Below are positions 1-10,549 of a stretch of DNA of 64,000 nucleotides, piece by piece. The translations under genes were made by a program, and so were the position numbers. The notes beneath the pieces are model-generated. The model saw nothing but the letters and a program-made list of their open reading frames with translations. It was not told the DNA's origin and made no database searches. The DNA comes from Symbiodinium natans (Eukaryota; Sar; Dinophyceae; Suessiales; Symbiodiniaceae). Within the stretch, counting starts at the first letter, position 1. The number at the start of each line of letters is the position of its first letter. The stretch lies in NCBI GenBank assembly GCA_905221605.1, contig CAJNDS010002488.1, positions 1 to 64,000 of the forward strand, given 5' to 3'.

Positions 1-578
1 CCGCACGCAACTCGCGTGTTCGGTGAGCATCCGCGTTAAAAGCTCGGGGTAGTGGAAACCCATAATCGGCAGTAATTTTCCCACTCCTCGCCAAGCATTC
101 TTGCAAATGCTGCAAGGCGAGCTATTCGGCTACAACGTCGGGGTACCGGATACAGAAGTCTTCCCGGAGTTCGGGCGCAAATGTATCCCACATTCTGAGG
201 TGCAAGAGACTTATGCTCCCAAAAGCACCTATTCACTACGAAATCTCAAATGAAAGTAATCTCCATCCATGAGAATAAGAAGTAGAGACCCTACATCAAA
301 GCAGAGTGAAAGAAGACTTTTGCTTCTCTCACCACTGCGCACAATCAAAGATAAGATCCTAGCTCAAATAATTCCAAACATGAACCGAAGATCCATGATG
401 AGATTGCTCAAAACACAAAGAAAGCACGAAGCAAATAGCAGTGCCTTCCAGCAGTGAAACGAAGAATATACACCCGCCACCACCCCGAATTCGCCAGAAG
501 GCACGGCGCAACAGTGGGACAAGACGAGAGGAGCAACCGCACTGGGAATCATCCAGATACGAAACTAATCCCCGCAAT
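1..578. other. Flank downstream of R2-like fragment, no gene seen
   Basis: No convincing reading frame or RNA gene. On the minus strand this lies downstream of the retrotransposon fragment ending at 579, so part may be its 3' untranslated tail, but no poly(A) or tandem 3' end was recognised. Telomere-like repeats are absent. Confidence 0.4.
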
Positions 579-1886
579 CTACTCGTCAGGTTGCGGCCCC
601 GCGTTCGCCCGCTGCAAGCAGCAAGCAAAGTTAAAGCCACGCTGCAAATCCATCGAGATCCTGGCACGGATCTGATTCCTCGAGCTCCCCACACGAAGTC
701 CGAATCTCGCATCCCTCATTTGACACAATGAATCCACGATAACTTCACTTTCCTCATGAACTCCCCCAGTCGATTCCAAAACCATTGGCTCGAATCCTAG
801 CAATTGTTTCGCGCACTTATTCGCGACATCATGTGTCGCCCGCTTACGATCAGCATACCGAGAGGCTGCACTCAAGGGGTGACTTGCACTCTCTCTCAGT
901 GTGGAGACCGCGAATGGTGACACAATCGCAAAATCCAATGCGAGTTTGGGGAATTTCTGCCAAGAAGATGCTCGAACGGAAGGTGAAGTATGGATCAAAA
1001 CGTCAGCTGGTCTAAGCTCGGGGCTTTCTGGTAAGAGTCCCTGGGGCTCGAGTTGGGGCGTCGCCCCCGCCTGTTGGGCAAGCGAAAATATCGTATTACG
1101 CAAAGTGTGGTGCATGGTCTGCTTATGTCCTTGTCCCATACACGATAATACATGATGTCCCATTTCATCCAGATTTTGATGGCAGAAGGCGCAAGTACTT
1201 GCTCCCGGGAAAAGGCACAACCCCAGCCGTAAGCCCACAACATCCCTGAACGCCACATTACCCAACATGGAGTCATGCACAAGCCCCGGCGTCATCCGAA
1301 GCCATGCGTCTGCGCCCGTCGTTGAGACGGCTCTGAGACGTGCCTGACCTGCGCAATCAGCCTGCTGCACCAGAAGCTTCCATGCCGAATCATGGAGAAT
1401 GCTGAGAATGTCTTTACGTTTGACCATTTGTTGTTCATCTCTAAGAGCAGCTGCGTGTGTCCCCAACTCTGGGGTCAAGTGTTGGATCGCCGCTAGCTCG
1501 CCCTCGCAGGGGGTGCGTACACAAGTTGGTGGCAACAAAGCTTGAATTGTAGTGTTGCACTGACGACGTGAAGAAATGAAGCAAACATCTGATGTGTGGA
1601 GGACCTGCGTGCCAAGCTCAATACGAGGGCTAGCCAAGCCGAGGCCGCCCATGTCCAGGGGCAGCTTCGCTTGGGTCCACTGCTGGGAGTTGAGGGTCAT
1701 ATTCAACATGTGCTCAAGCGCGTGCTTCGCCCTGAGGTGGAAAAACTCTAACAACTCTCCTAAGTGAGCCCTAGGAACCGTGCGACACCAGTACTGGATC
1801 TTACCATAAGAAACTCCTTGGCGCATCAACGTGAAAGCAACATGATGTCGAGGAAGTCTTTCCAACGCTTCAAAGATACATTCCAA
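579..1886 (-). pseudogene. R2-like non-LTR retrotransposon, 3' fragment (thumb, zinc knuckle, endonuclease)
   Basis: Open frame of 435 codons with no ATG at its upstream end (it opens at a TTG), so it is a 5'-truncated piece. Seen: a post-reverse-transcriptase segment with LPLDMGGLGLASP (about residues 75-87), a Cys-Cys-His-Cys knuckle (C232, C235, H244/H245, C249), then RPAD (292-295), LDFAIVSP (D318), a conserved Tyr/Lys stretch (about 344-348) and PMVLESTG (367-374). In R2-clade elements a CCHC knuckle followed by an R/KPD...D motif forms the restriction-like endonuclease that nicks the target for target-primed reverse transcription. The same order and the same PMVLESTG signature occur in the fuller element at 35324-38621. 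The reverse transcriptase catalytic part is missing, typical of 5' truncation of LINEs. Spacing between the two Asp is 22 residues, longer than the usual R2 spacing. Confidence 0.8.
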
Positions 1887-2369
1887 CTCAGTGCGTTTGC
1901 TTTTCTGGAATGAATGAAGAAACCCACAAGCAGAAGGGGTCGGCTACCTCGCAACAAATCAGAATCATCGCTAGGAAGCGTCTCGCTCGTGCGGCCGTGG
2001 CCACAGCCAGCACGTCGCGCAACGCAGCATGATAGTGTTCGTCCGAGTCGCACAGTCACGCGCTGTCGCTGCAGCTTGAAAGGTAAGCAAGAGCTCGCCC
2101 TCCACGGTTCGCAAATTTTCGAATCCGCAAGCTCCCGGCTGCGCGAGCAGAAGCAAGAAAAGGTAGAATCTCTCACCTTCTGTTGGGGCCACATTCGTGA
2201 GTCGCCCGATCCTGGCAGGCAGCAACGCGACTACGTGTCTTCCATGCCTTCGCGGAACGGTCCCAGACGCACTGGTTAGGAATATCGTGCTAATACGTGG
2301 CAAGTATGCCAAGCTCATCGGACCCAGATTCGCGCACGTTCTTATTCATCTCAAACCACGCAGTGAGTG
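1887..2369. other. Unannotated spacer
   Basis: Between the truncated retrotransposon and the 70-bp array. Several short frames overlap on both strands, none with recognisable motifs. The 5' truncation point of the retrotransposon should lie near the left edge. Confidence 0.3.
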
Positions 2370-3092
2370 TACTACGGCGCCGTCTGGCACCACGCTACTC
2401 GCTTCTGACATCCCATGCTCGGCTAGCAGTGTTCCCACCGATACAAATCAAAGCGGCGCCACGCTACTCGGCTTCTGACATCCCATGCTCGGATAGCAGT
2501 GTTCCCATCGACGCAAGTCAAAGCACGCAAGTCAAAACGGCACCGCACTACTCTCTTCTGACATCCCATGCTCGGCACAGCAGTGTTCCCACCGACGCAA
2601 GTCAAAGCGGCACCACGCTACTCGGCTTCTGACATCCCATGCTCGGCTAGCAATGTTCCCACCGATGCAAGTCAAGGCGGCACCAGACTACTCGGCTTCT
2701 GACCTCCCATGCTCGGCTAACCGTATTCCCACCGATGCAAATCAAAGCGGCACCACGCTACTCGGCTACTGACATCCCATGCTCGGCTAGCAGTGTTCCC
2801 ACCGATGCAAGTCAAAGCGGCACCACGCTACTCGGCTTCTGATATCCCATGCTCGGCTAGCAGTGTTCGCACCGTGACACGTCCAAGCGGCACCACGCTG
2901 CTCGGCTTCTGACATCCCATGTTCGGCTAGCAGTGATCCCACCGACGCAAGTCAAAGCGGTACCCCCGCTACACGGCTTCTGACATCCCATGCCCGGCTA
3001 GCAGTATTTCCACCGATGCAAATCAAAGCGGCACCGCGCTACTCAGCTTCTGACATCCCATGCTCGGCTAGCAGTGTTCCCACCGTGACACG
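2370..3092. repeat. 70-bp tandem array, about 10 copies
   Basis: The phrase CATCCCATGCTCGGCTAGCA recurs with starts near 2410, 2480, 2563, 2634, 2704, 2774, 2844, 2914, 2985 and 3055, a spacing of 70-71 bp with one 83-bp interval caused by a short internal duplication. Units are about 85-95% alike. The unit contains no TTTAGGG. The 70-bp length is not a multiple of three and no frame stays open across it, so it is a minisatellite and not a coding repeat. Confidence 0.9.
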
Positions 3093-3599
3093 TCCGGCCT
3101 GCCGGGAAGCGTTGCCCCGATCTCGGGGTCCAGCTGCACGGCGAGCAGCGTAAAAATCAGATACGACCTGGCTAACACGCAAGCCCGAGACAAAATGGGC
3201 GGCGTGGATTCTACAAATATCTTGCAATCGTAGGGAAGGTTCATATTCAGAAGATCCAGAGATTCAGTGCTCTGAGCCCTTGCGGATAAAGCCAAGATGC
3301 CTGCTGCCATGTTTCAGCTACACTTGCACGACGTGTTGCGAGCTTGAAAGCAAAAGCCATGCTAGAATCATACCCTACGCTTCGTGCCTTCGGCCATGGG
3401 CAGCGAAAGCTAACACCTGAAAAGAGATCCCTGAACGCATTCCGCTGCAATGGCCCACCTGCACGCCCGTCCTTTGGAAAATTCTGCGCTTAGGACTCTT
3501 TTTTCCGAGGGCATGGGCCAGCGTAACGCTCATTTTTGCCCTTTTGCAAGGCTTCATTGTTTCCATGATCCATATATACGCTAAGCTTTCAATATTTAC

Positions 3600-3910
3600 C
3601 AGAAAAACCCATTTTTCGCGGAAATGGACGCGAAAACGCAAAGGCAATAAACGAGATCACCCATTCATGAAGTGACGAGCACGCATGCGTTACAAAAGGC
3701 CGCGGGCGCACACACCAAACTTACCCATTAACCGACGCGGTCATCTCCAGAAAAGCGCATTTTTTTGCGGAAACGCACGCGAAAACACAAATGCAATAAA
3801 CGAGATCGCCCGGTCATGCAGCGACAAGCACGCGTGCGTTACAAAGGCCGCGTGCACACACCAAACTTGCCGTTTCGCGGGAATGTTGCGCGCAGAAACG
3901 CAAGCACACG
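3600..3910. repeat. About 149-bp duplicated unit, two copies plus a partial third
   Basis: A block starting with TTTTT-GCGGAAA and containing CAATAAACGAGATC, GCGTTACAAA and CACACACCAAACTT occurs at about 3612 and again at about 3761; a shorter third piece starts near 3870. Copies differ by scattered substitutions. No coding potential recognised. Confidence 0.75.
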
Positions 3911-4207
3911 CTCAGCATGGACGTGTTTTCTTCCTGCGTCCTTCCTTGCACCAGATCGCTCGGCCGCACAAGTTGCAACATGAATCTTATTCTTCCCGGT
4001 TCCCATGCGAGCGTGGATGAGCAATCGCATGCATGGATCATGCTGAGAGGGTTCGTCGTACATAGGGCCCGTGTTAAAGCCACACATAGAGCACGAGTAT
4101 ACCAGAGCAGGTTGACGACGGGCTTGAACAGTGCTCATGCTTAGGGTGTTCGGGTACATACAGGGTTTGCCCTAAATTCTTAAAACAACGAGAGTGCAGG
4201 GCCCAAC

Positions 4208-5010
4208 CTAAACCCCAAACCACTTATGACATCTGACCCCGAGTTTGGGTGCTGCATAGGGTTGAGGCAACCGAGCCTGCCAAGCCCGAAGCCCTTTAGG
4301 GTTTAGGGTCTCGGGTTTGGGGTTTAGGGTAAAGGCGGGACTGCAAATGGGACAACTGTAGAAAACGAGCCTGCAGAGCCCGAAGCCCTCTAGGTTTATA
4401 TCGGGTTTGGGGTTTAGGGTAAAGGCGGGACTGCAAATGGGACAACTGTAGAAAACGAGCCTGCAGAGCCCGAAGCCCTCTAGGTTTATATCGGGTTTGG
4501 GGTTTAGGGTAAAGGCGGGACTGCAAATGGGACAACTGTAGAAAACGAGCCTGGAGAGCCCGAAGCCCTCTAGGTTGATATCGGGTTTGGGGTTTAGGGT
4601 AAAGGCGGGACTGCAAATGGGACAACTGTAGAAAACGAGCCTGCAGAGCCCGAAGCCCTCTAGGTTTATATCGGGTTTGGGGTTGAGGGTAAAGGCAGGA
4701 CTGCATTTGGGGCAACTGTAGAAAACGAGCCTGCGGAGCCCGAAGCCCAGCCCTCCATAGGGTTTATAGGGTCTCGGGTTTAAAGGGTTCAGGGTAAAGG
4801 CGGAACTGCAAATGGAGCAACTACTGTAGAAACGAGCCTGCGGAGCCCGAAGCCCTGCTATAGGGTTTAGGGTCTCGGGTTTAAAGGGTTCAGGGTAAAG
4901 GCGGAACTGCAAATGGAGCAACTACTGTAGAAACGAGCCTGCGGAGCCCGAAGCCCTGCTGTAGGGTTTAGGGTCTCGGGTTTAAGGGTTCATGATAAAG
5001 ACGGGATGGC
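4208..5010. repeat. 90-bp tandem repeat with embedded TTTAGGG
   Basis: CGAAGCCCTC recurs at 4381, 4471, 4561, 4651 and 4741, a spacing of exactly 90 bp, with diverged copies of about 100 bp continuing to about 5000. Each unit holds GGGTTTGGGGTTTAGGGT plus a unique segment with GGACTGCAAATGG and GAGCCTGC. Because 90 is divisible by three, the minus strand stays open for 237 codons as a 30-residue repeat. No start context, splice signal or family supports translation. Confidence 0.85.
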
Positions 5011-6135
5011 AATTGGGGCAGACCTCGATACCCGAAAGGTGGTGTGGGGGTACGTGGCTTTGGGGGCTTTTAGGGTCAACTAAAAACGAGCCTGCTGAGC
5101 CCTCAGTGCTCTAGGGTTTAGCTGTAGGTCCAGGGTTTGGGTTCAAGCTGAACCAACCCCAGACTGAACCCTGAGCCCTATAAGCCCCAACCCAAGGCTA
5201 AACTGAACCCTATATAGACCCAAACCCCTATCAGCCCTGAACTGAACGCTGAACTCTAGGTCCCCATCCTGAAGCTGGGGCCCTGCAATTCCACCCGTAA
5301 CACCGCCGGGGGCCTTCCCCCGCAACAATTCAGGGATTCGGGTCTGGGTTTGCATGGGAAGGTTATAAATTGGGTTGAAAGGGTTCGCAGCTTCTAGAGA
5401 TGAGTTTCGGGCAGTGCAGGGTTGCTAGAACCTCAAGAGAGTTGAGTGCGGATGTTTCAGGGGCTTTGGGATTGCAGGGGCTACAGGATTGTCAACTACT
5501 CCGGCTTTGGCATCAAACTCTCTGACGCCAACAGATAGCCGATATTTAGGGTTTCGGGTTCACACATGGGCTTCGGTATATGTCAACCACCTTCAAAGCC
5601 CTCATATATAGTCCCCCAAGAACGACCCCCAAGAATGCACATGCTGCATTTTCAGGGTTCGGGCTCTCGGAGTAGCATGGGGTACCAGGTGTTTCGGGTC
5701 TTAAGGCTGTCAGCCCCAAACCTCAATCCGATCGACGTCTCCCATCGAGCCCGGGTTTGTTTAGGGTTTAAGGGATGGATTAAGGGTAAAGGGTTTAACG
5801 GGTTTCGGGTTAAGGAAGCGCCTGGTTAAGAAGCACTCGTATGTCATACGACTGGTCTGTCGCACCCGAAAGCACACCCTGAGGGGTATATTGTATAAGG
5901 GGACCTAAACCCGAAAGCCTAAAACCCTAAACCCTATAAACCCTTTTTGAGCGGGGGTTGGGGGGTTCGGAGCACAAGCCCTAAACCCTGGGGGTTTCGG
6001 ATATAGGGGATATAGCCTGATCGGGCCCAAAACCCCTAGAGGCTCAATGGTGGGTCCATGGCTGGTGGGGTATAAGTGGGGCAGAGGCTGTCCTAAATGG
6101 GTTCTAAGAGCCCTGCTCCACAGAATGTCATTTTC
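5010..6135. other. Degenerate telomere-like sequence, no gene seen
   Basis: Mixed copies of GGGTTTAGGG, GGGTTCGGG and CCCTAAACC variants in both orientations, diluted by unique sequence. It lies 3' of the minus-strand gene that stops at 6136, so it may hold that gene's 3' untranslated region. No exon candidate was supported. Confidence 0.45.
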
Positions 6136-6399
6136 TCAGCTCTGCGCGCTGGTGTTAAAGTGCAGCAACCAGCGCTCCAGGACTCGGCGGGCCAGATTGG
6201 CCCCATGAAGCGAGCCCTTCATTAGGCGACTCAAACACCCCACCAGGTCTTCCTCTGTCCAGCAGGATGACCATTTGGGGTTCAAGCGCGCGTCCGCGAA
6301 GCGGCACACGTGCTCGCAGTGATAAACGTGCAGCTTCGGACGGCATTTGAAGAGCGGAGTGACATCGTGCAGGGCTTTCTGCCCCAAGGCAGCGTACGT
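6136..6399 (-). CDS. Terminal exon of the GDW-motif gene
   Basis: Acceptor GTGCAG|ACG at 6399 and TGA stop at 6136-6138, 87 codons. Carries KCRPKLHVYHCEHVC, then LNPKWSSCWTEEDLVGCLSR and ARRVLERWLLHF. The charged EEDLVG segment and the RxxLxRWLL helix look conserved rather than random. The context is a run of minus-strand exons upstream. Function unknown. Confidence 0.6.
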   Translation of the reverse strand, partial: TYAALGQKALHDVTPLFKCRPKLHVYHCEHVCRFADARLNPKWSSCWTEEDLVGCLSRLMKGSLHGANLARRVLERWLLHFNTSAQS

Positions 6400-8930
6400 C
6401 TGCACGTATGTCCTCCCCGTCCTCGTTTTTGGGCATTTGTAGATCGAGTTCAGAATTTCGTAGGGTCTCTCATAGAGCGGGCCGGCCTTTGAGACCTCAT
6501 TAGCAAGCTACATATCCAGCTTTCGGGTTCAAAGGAGGCTGTCGTGCGGCCTCCATCACATATGCTAAGGGTCTTGTATAGGCTTGGGTTGTTTGACATA
6601 TGTAGGGTTTCGAAGATCTTCAAAAGGGTATCTAACCCAAAACCCTAACCCTATAAACCCTAGAAAACCCTAACCCTAGGACCCGCAAAGTCCATCACCA
6701 AGGGCTCAAACCGAAAGCTTCAATTCTAAATTGCCAAGCGAGTGTCGCCACCAGCGCCTCAGCCTCGGCATCTGTCAGCCACATGCCAGCTGCATCCAGG
6801 ATGTTCTGGTAGCGATTGCACGCCCAAGCACATACAGAATGCGCTCGGAGTTCGGGGATATCCAGCTCCTGGCTGTGTACACATGTTACATGGGGTCTTC
6901 ATGTTTTCGCAACACAAAGCCTCCTGAGAAGCAGCCCGAAAGTATAGCAAACCAAAATGCAAAATGCCATTCTAGTCCCAGGGTCGTTGAGTCTAGCCGC
7001 AAGAAAACTCATCCTGGGACGTCACGTTTGCCCCACCAAAAACTCAACCTAATATAGGCGCACACAGCTGGAATTCTATATGATATTTTGACCCTACAGT
7101 TCCAACGAAAAAAAAACGTCTTCTCCATATGGCTGTCACGAGTCAGCACTCGGTTGCTGTAGCCCTTGGAAGGCCCCAGTGGGTAATCAGTGGAGATGTT
7201 CTCGACCGAAAGTTTTAACAAGCCTTGGACGCTTCGATTGGCTTGCGTCGTTTTTGGGGTAGGTGTATATTCTTTCTGGTTTATCGGTTTAGGGTTTAGG
7301 GTTTATAATAGGGTTTAGCGTTTATAGGGTTTAGGGTTTATAGGGTTATAGGGTTTAGGGTTTAGGGTTTAAGGTTTAGGGTTTAGGGTTGAGGGTTTAG
7401 GGTTTAGTTCAGGGTTTAGGGTTGTACAAGGACCTGCTAATGCATCTTGGGGCTAAGCCCGTCCACTGAAGAAGGCCGCAGGCCGTGGCGCCGGCAAAAG
7501 TCTGTGAACTCCTCGTAGACGAGGCTAAGCCGCTCGTCCCAAGTGGCATACGCGGTTGCCTGTGGGTGGTACCGAGCCAATTCCATAAGCAGACTGCCAA
7601 CAGCATCCCGAGCGGTCCCCGTCCAAAGGGAGTGAAGCAGGTCCGCCATCTCACCCATGGCACTCCATCCATCCACGGTGTGAAGCCTTGGGTTGCACAC
7701 AGCTGCACAAATAGAGCTTTCTAGGGCTGTCGGGATTTGTACAAACAAAATTCAAAGTAATTGCTGCTACGGCAAGAAGCCAAATATTTTGACCCACCCG
7801 TGACTTTGCCGCTTCGGCCAAGTCTTCTGGATTGTTCCAACTCTCGTGCACAGGGCACAGCCACGGCTTGTTAGTGTTCGGAAGAGAGCTCGCGAAACAA
7901 CGTGGACAGATAAGATCACTGTTGTTGTAACTCCTCGGTTGCCGAAGCCACTCTCGCCTGAACTTCCAGTCTCCCTTCGACATCACCAAGTGCATGCTGT
8001 AATTCTGGGTGGCAGGGTTGCAGCGCTTGTTGCATTGGTTCAGAGAGGACGCCAGGGCTTGCTGGAGCCCGTCCAATGTCAAGTTCTTTGTCCCATCGTA
8101 AGCGAAAAACTCGGACTTAATGACCTAAGGCCGGTGAGCGAGGGACGAGGGAATCAAGTGGGGATCGATTTTTTTTTAGGGTTTTTGCACTACTGCTAAC
8201 CAAGAGGCGGCGAAGGGGTATTTGCTGAGCATGGCAGGAGCATGCACAGCCAAAGGGCTCCACGACAGAATCATCGTGGATTTGCTGCGTTTGCCTTGTC
8301 CTTCATCTCCATGAAATGAGACAGCAAAAGCTTTTGCTTTGTCTTCGTCTGGCCAGCTGCAGACCGGGTGCCCCCTGCGCAGGATATTGTCGGGGCTCGA
8401 TAGGTCGGGGCTCGATTACTAGCGAAAAATGGGTTTGGGGTTTAGGGTTTAGGGTTAACGGCTTTGGGCTTATAATAGGGTTGCAATACTGAAGATTCAA
8501 AGGGAACGTTTGGAAACGAAATGTTGCCACCAGGCAGCTTGCCCCATTCTTCCTTGCTTGCCCGGTTCCAGAAGTCAATCCAGTCGACATCGCCGGCCCT
8601 GAAGTTAGCGTGTCATAGTTCTAGGGTGATGTATGTGGTTTATCGAGGATTGAGGGTTTCAGGGTTACATTGCCAAATTAGCTGAGAATCAGTTCCTTGA
8701 TCAAGCCAGCCTCGACCATGGACTGAAACATCATGTGCGGCAAGTAGACAGGCCACAACGAATAGACGGGAGGCACAGGCAGTGCATTCTTGGACTCTTT
8801 CTTGGGTTTTCGTTGGGCTGTCGCGTGAGCTTTCGGTTTCGCTTTGGCTTTCAGCCGGGCTCGCAGCTTCTGAGTGCGTTGGCGTTGCAAAGACACCTTG
8901 CGGTGCTGCCGGACATCTTTGACCAAAATG
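6136..8930 (-). CDS. Multi-exon gene, dinoflagellate-expanded Cys/His-rich family (GDW motif)
   Basis: I do not know a named function. Exons read by eye (minus strand): 8691-8930; 8485-8598; 8194-8395; 7798-8124; about 7440-7748; about 7130-7221; about 6733-6880; 6136-6399 with TGA. The first four join in phase through a GA-AG, a GC-AG and a GT-AG intron. The first carries a Lys/Arg/Ala-rich stretch (nuclear-localisation-like), then PVYLPHMMFQSMVEAG; the second WIDFWNRASKEEW; the third HGDEGQGKRSK and MILSWSPL; the fourth SKGDWKFRREW with CPRC and PWLCPVHESW, a likely zinc site; the last FKCRPKLHVYHCEHVC, RLNPKWSSCWTEEDLVG and RRVLERWLLHF. From memory, this motif order recurs in many uncharacterised dinoflagellate proteins and could derive from a transposase-like fold; that is inference. 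Junctions after the fourth exon are not resolved. Introns hold TTTAGGG tracts (for example 7271-7425). Confidence 0.6.
7265..7425 (+). repeat. TTTAGGG-type interstitial array
   Basis: About 20 units of GGGTTTAGGG, GGGTTTATA and close variants. It lies between two exon candidates of the minus-strand gene at 6.1-8.9 kb, so it is probably intronic. Confidence 0.85.
7798..8124 (-). CDS. Exon with GDW motif and CxxC zinc-like site
   Basis: The longest well-bounded exon of the 6.1-8.9 kb gene, 327 nt, phase 0 at both ends. Acceptor TTAG|GTC at 8124 and donor CGG|GTGGGT at 7798. It encodes an amphipathic N-terminal helix (SLNQCNKRCNP), then MHLVMSKGDWKFRREWLRQP, the pair CPRC and a following PWLCPVH. 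The Cys/His spacing suggests one metal site. The frame stays open for a further 15 codons or more beyond the donor, so a longer exon is possible. Confidence 0.6.
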
Positions 8931-8960
8931 CTAGCCGAACTCAAGGGACATCGCAGCCGA

Positions 8961-9151
8961 GCCTAGGAATGGGATTTTGCACTGCAGATCCCAATTACGC
9001 TTAGCACGCAGTGGCCAGAACCAATCAAACAATGCGACCGCGGGGCATCTGGTGCTTTGCTGGCAGCCTTGTGCAGGGCAGATTCGATGTGTTGCGGCGC
9101 TGTGCCAGATTTTCCCATTCGCGATGCCCATAGAGTGCCTCGGACAGACAA
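8961..9151 (-). CDS. Possible small exon upstream of the GDW-motif gene
   Basis: A minus-strand frame with MGKSGTAPQHIESALHKAAS followed by KAPDAP is more protein-like than the two alternative frames. It sits 30 nt before the acceptor of the next exon (8930). Two frames are open here, so the call is weak. Confidence 0.3.
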
Positions 9152-9183
9152 CCAAACCCAAGCACATATGACACTGTTTAAGT

Positions 9184-9262
9184 TACAACCCTAAACCCTA
9201 AAGCCTATAAACCCCCAAACCCCAAAACCCCAAACCCCAAACCCTAAACCCTAAACCCTCAA
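9184..9262 (-). repeat. CCCTAAA-type array joined to a dispersed repeat
   Basis: CCCTAAACCC/CCCCAAACCC units end directly in CTCAAGGCCGGGATAAATAG, the start of the dispersed repeat at 9257-9435. Confidence 0.8.
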
Positions 9263-9435
9263 GGCCGGGATAAATAGAAATTGTATGCTTTCAATCCCTC
9301 ACTGGCTCAGAGTGTAAACTCTGTATCAAGGGCTCCCCAGTCGTACCCCCCCACCCCCCCCAACCGTTCCCCCCAAAACTCAAGTTTAAAAAAAACAAAG
9401 CCCCCAAAAACTCTGGACCTATATTGTGAACCCCA
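9257..9435. mobile_element. Dispersed repeat, short copy
   Basis: CAAGGCCGGGATAAATAG then AAATTGTATGCTTTC at the left and CCCAAAACTCAAGTTTAAAA, AAAACAAAGCCCCCAAAA at the right match both ends of the longer copy at 22060-22575. The left end is fused to CCCTAAACC in both copies. No open frame. Probably a non-autonomous transposable element with internal deletion; class unknown. Confidence 0.65.
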
Positions 9436-9489
9436 AACCCTTACACCCGTAAACCAAAACCTGAAATCCTGAACCCTGCTTCTGTCCAC

Positions 9490-9724
9490 AAGAGATAGGT
9501 AAAGCCATGGCGCTGCGACTAACATTAGAAGGCCCGGCTTCATCAACAGCAGCTAAAGACGCTTCCTGTAGCAACACAGCGGGCTGCCCCAGCCCCACAC
9601 GTTTCGCAATACTCCTCACGAGTGGAGAACGCAGCCTGAAGTCCGATCGCTTGGGTTTGCTATCCTGTGGTTTCTCGGTGCTGCCGGACGCCTTTGCATG
9701 CATGCGCTGGATGCGCTTCAACAT
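9490..9724 (-). CDS. Exon candidate with ATG, basic N-terminus
   Basis: ATG at 9724; the frame runs MLKRIQRMHAKASGSTEKPQ, then KPKRSDFRLRSPLVRSIAKR and a more acidic tail (LQEASLAAVDEAGPS). The lysine/arginine-rich first half suggests a nuclear or nucleic-acid-binding segment. It could be an early exon of the gene at 6.1-8.9 kb. Its donor side is not resolved. Confidence 0.5.
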
Positions 9725-10036
9725 GGCGCATACACAACCTGGATGGTTGCAAGCTTCAGTCTTTATACAGATCCATGGTCCAGAGGTTTATGCATTTTAA
9801 GAATGCAAACTGCAGGGATTAAGGTTTCATGTGGTACATCAAAGCAATAGAGGTTTAGGGTTCAGGAATTTAGGGTGTACTGCCAATATTGGCCTGCGAG
9901 GATTTCTGAGGATGCTTGGGGTCAAGGGCTTTCAAGGCTAAATTCGGGCTACTATTGTTGTAGGGCGTTTAGGGTGTGGGTGTCAATATTGGCCTGCGAG
10001 GATTTCTGAGGATGCTTAGGGTCAAGGGCTTTCAGC

Positions 10037-10111
10037 TTAGGGTTTAGGGTTTAGGGTTTAGGGTTTAGGGTTTGGGGTTTAGGGTTTAGGGTTTAGGGTT
10101 TAGGGTTTAGG
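10037..10111 (+). repeat. TTTAGGG interstitial array
   Basis: About ten consecutive TTTAGGG units with one TTTGGGG variant. It follows two copies of a 40-bp phrase, ATATTGGCCTGCGAGGATTT (near 9891 and 9987). Confidence 0.9.
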
Positions 10112-10277
10112 GGGGGCTATATAGGGGCGACTATTTAGAATATAGGCTCGAGAGTTCCAGGCCCACGCACACATGTATCCTCAGCTGATGGCCGTAGCTA
10201 CAGGCCCCTGCGAATTGGCCTCGAGTAAGACTGCAGTTTGCAAGGCCGCTTCCATTTAAGCGTGCAGGGTGTTTTCT

Positions 10278-10389
10278 GCGCGGGCGGATCTGGTGCACAC
10301 ATGTTCCCCGAAAGTAGCAATGCTTGCATTGCCACTGCAACCACGGATGCTTCTCATCCACATGACGTAGATATTTCCACATCAGCTAG
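10278..10389 (-). CDS. Small exon candidate with CxxC
   Basis: Between an acceptor-like CACCTAG and a donor GTGTGC the frame reads MWKYLRHVDEKHPWLQWQCK followed by HCYFRGT. The CKHC pair and aromatic content are protein-like. Could open the downstream gene or belong to neither. Confidence 0.35.
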
Positions 10390-10549
10390 GTGGATGCCTA
10401 AAGAAGCCCCCTTCGTAACCTAGGTCAAAATCCTCTCCATGGCTGTCCTCGAAGCCACATGACCCGTATTTCGTTCTGATGTTTTGTGGTCTAGCTACGT
10501 ACTCCCGGGAACACTAGGAGAGGCACCACTCCAAAAAGGCCTGCGTGCC

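Noticed and set aside
2370-3092. CRISPR array
   Set aside because: Repeats are 70 bp and directly adjacent with no unique spacers; genome is eukaryotic.
4208-4921. A 237-residue repeat protein
   Set aside because: Open only because the unit is 90 bp; contains telomere motif and no splice or start support.
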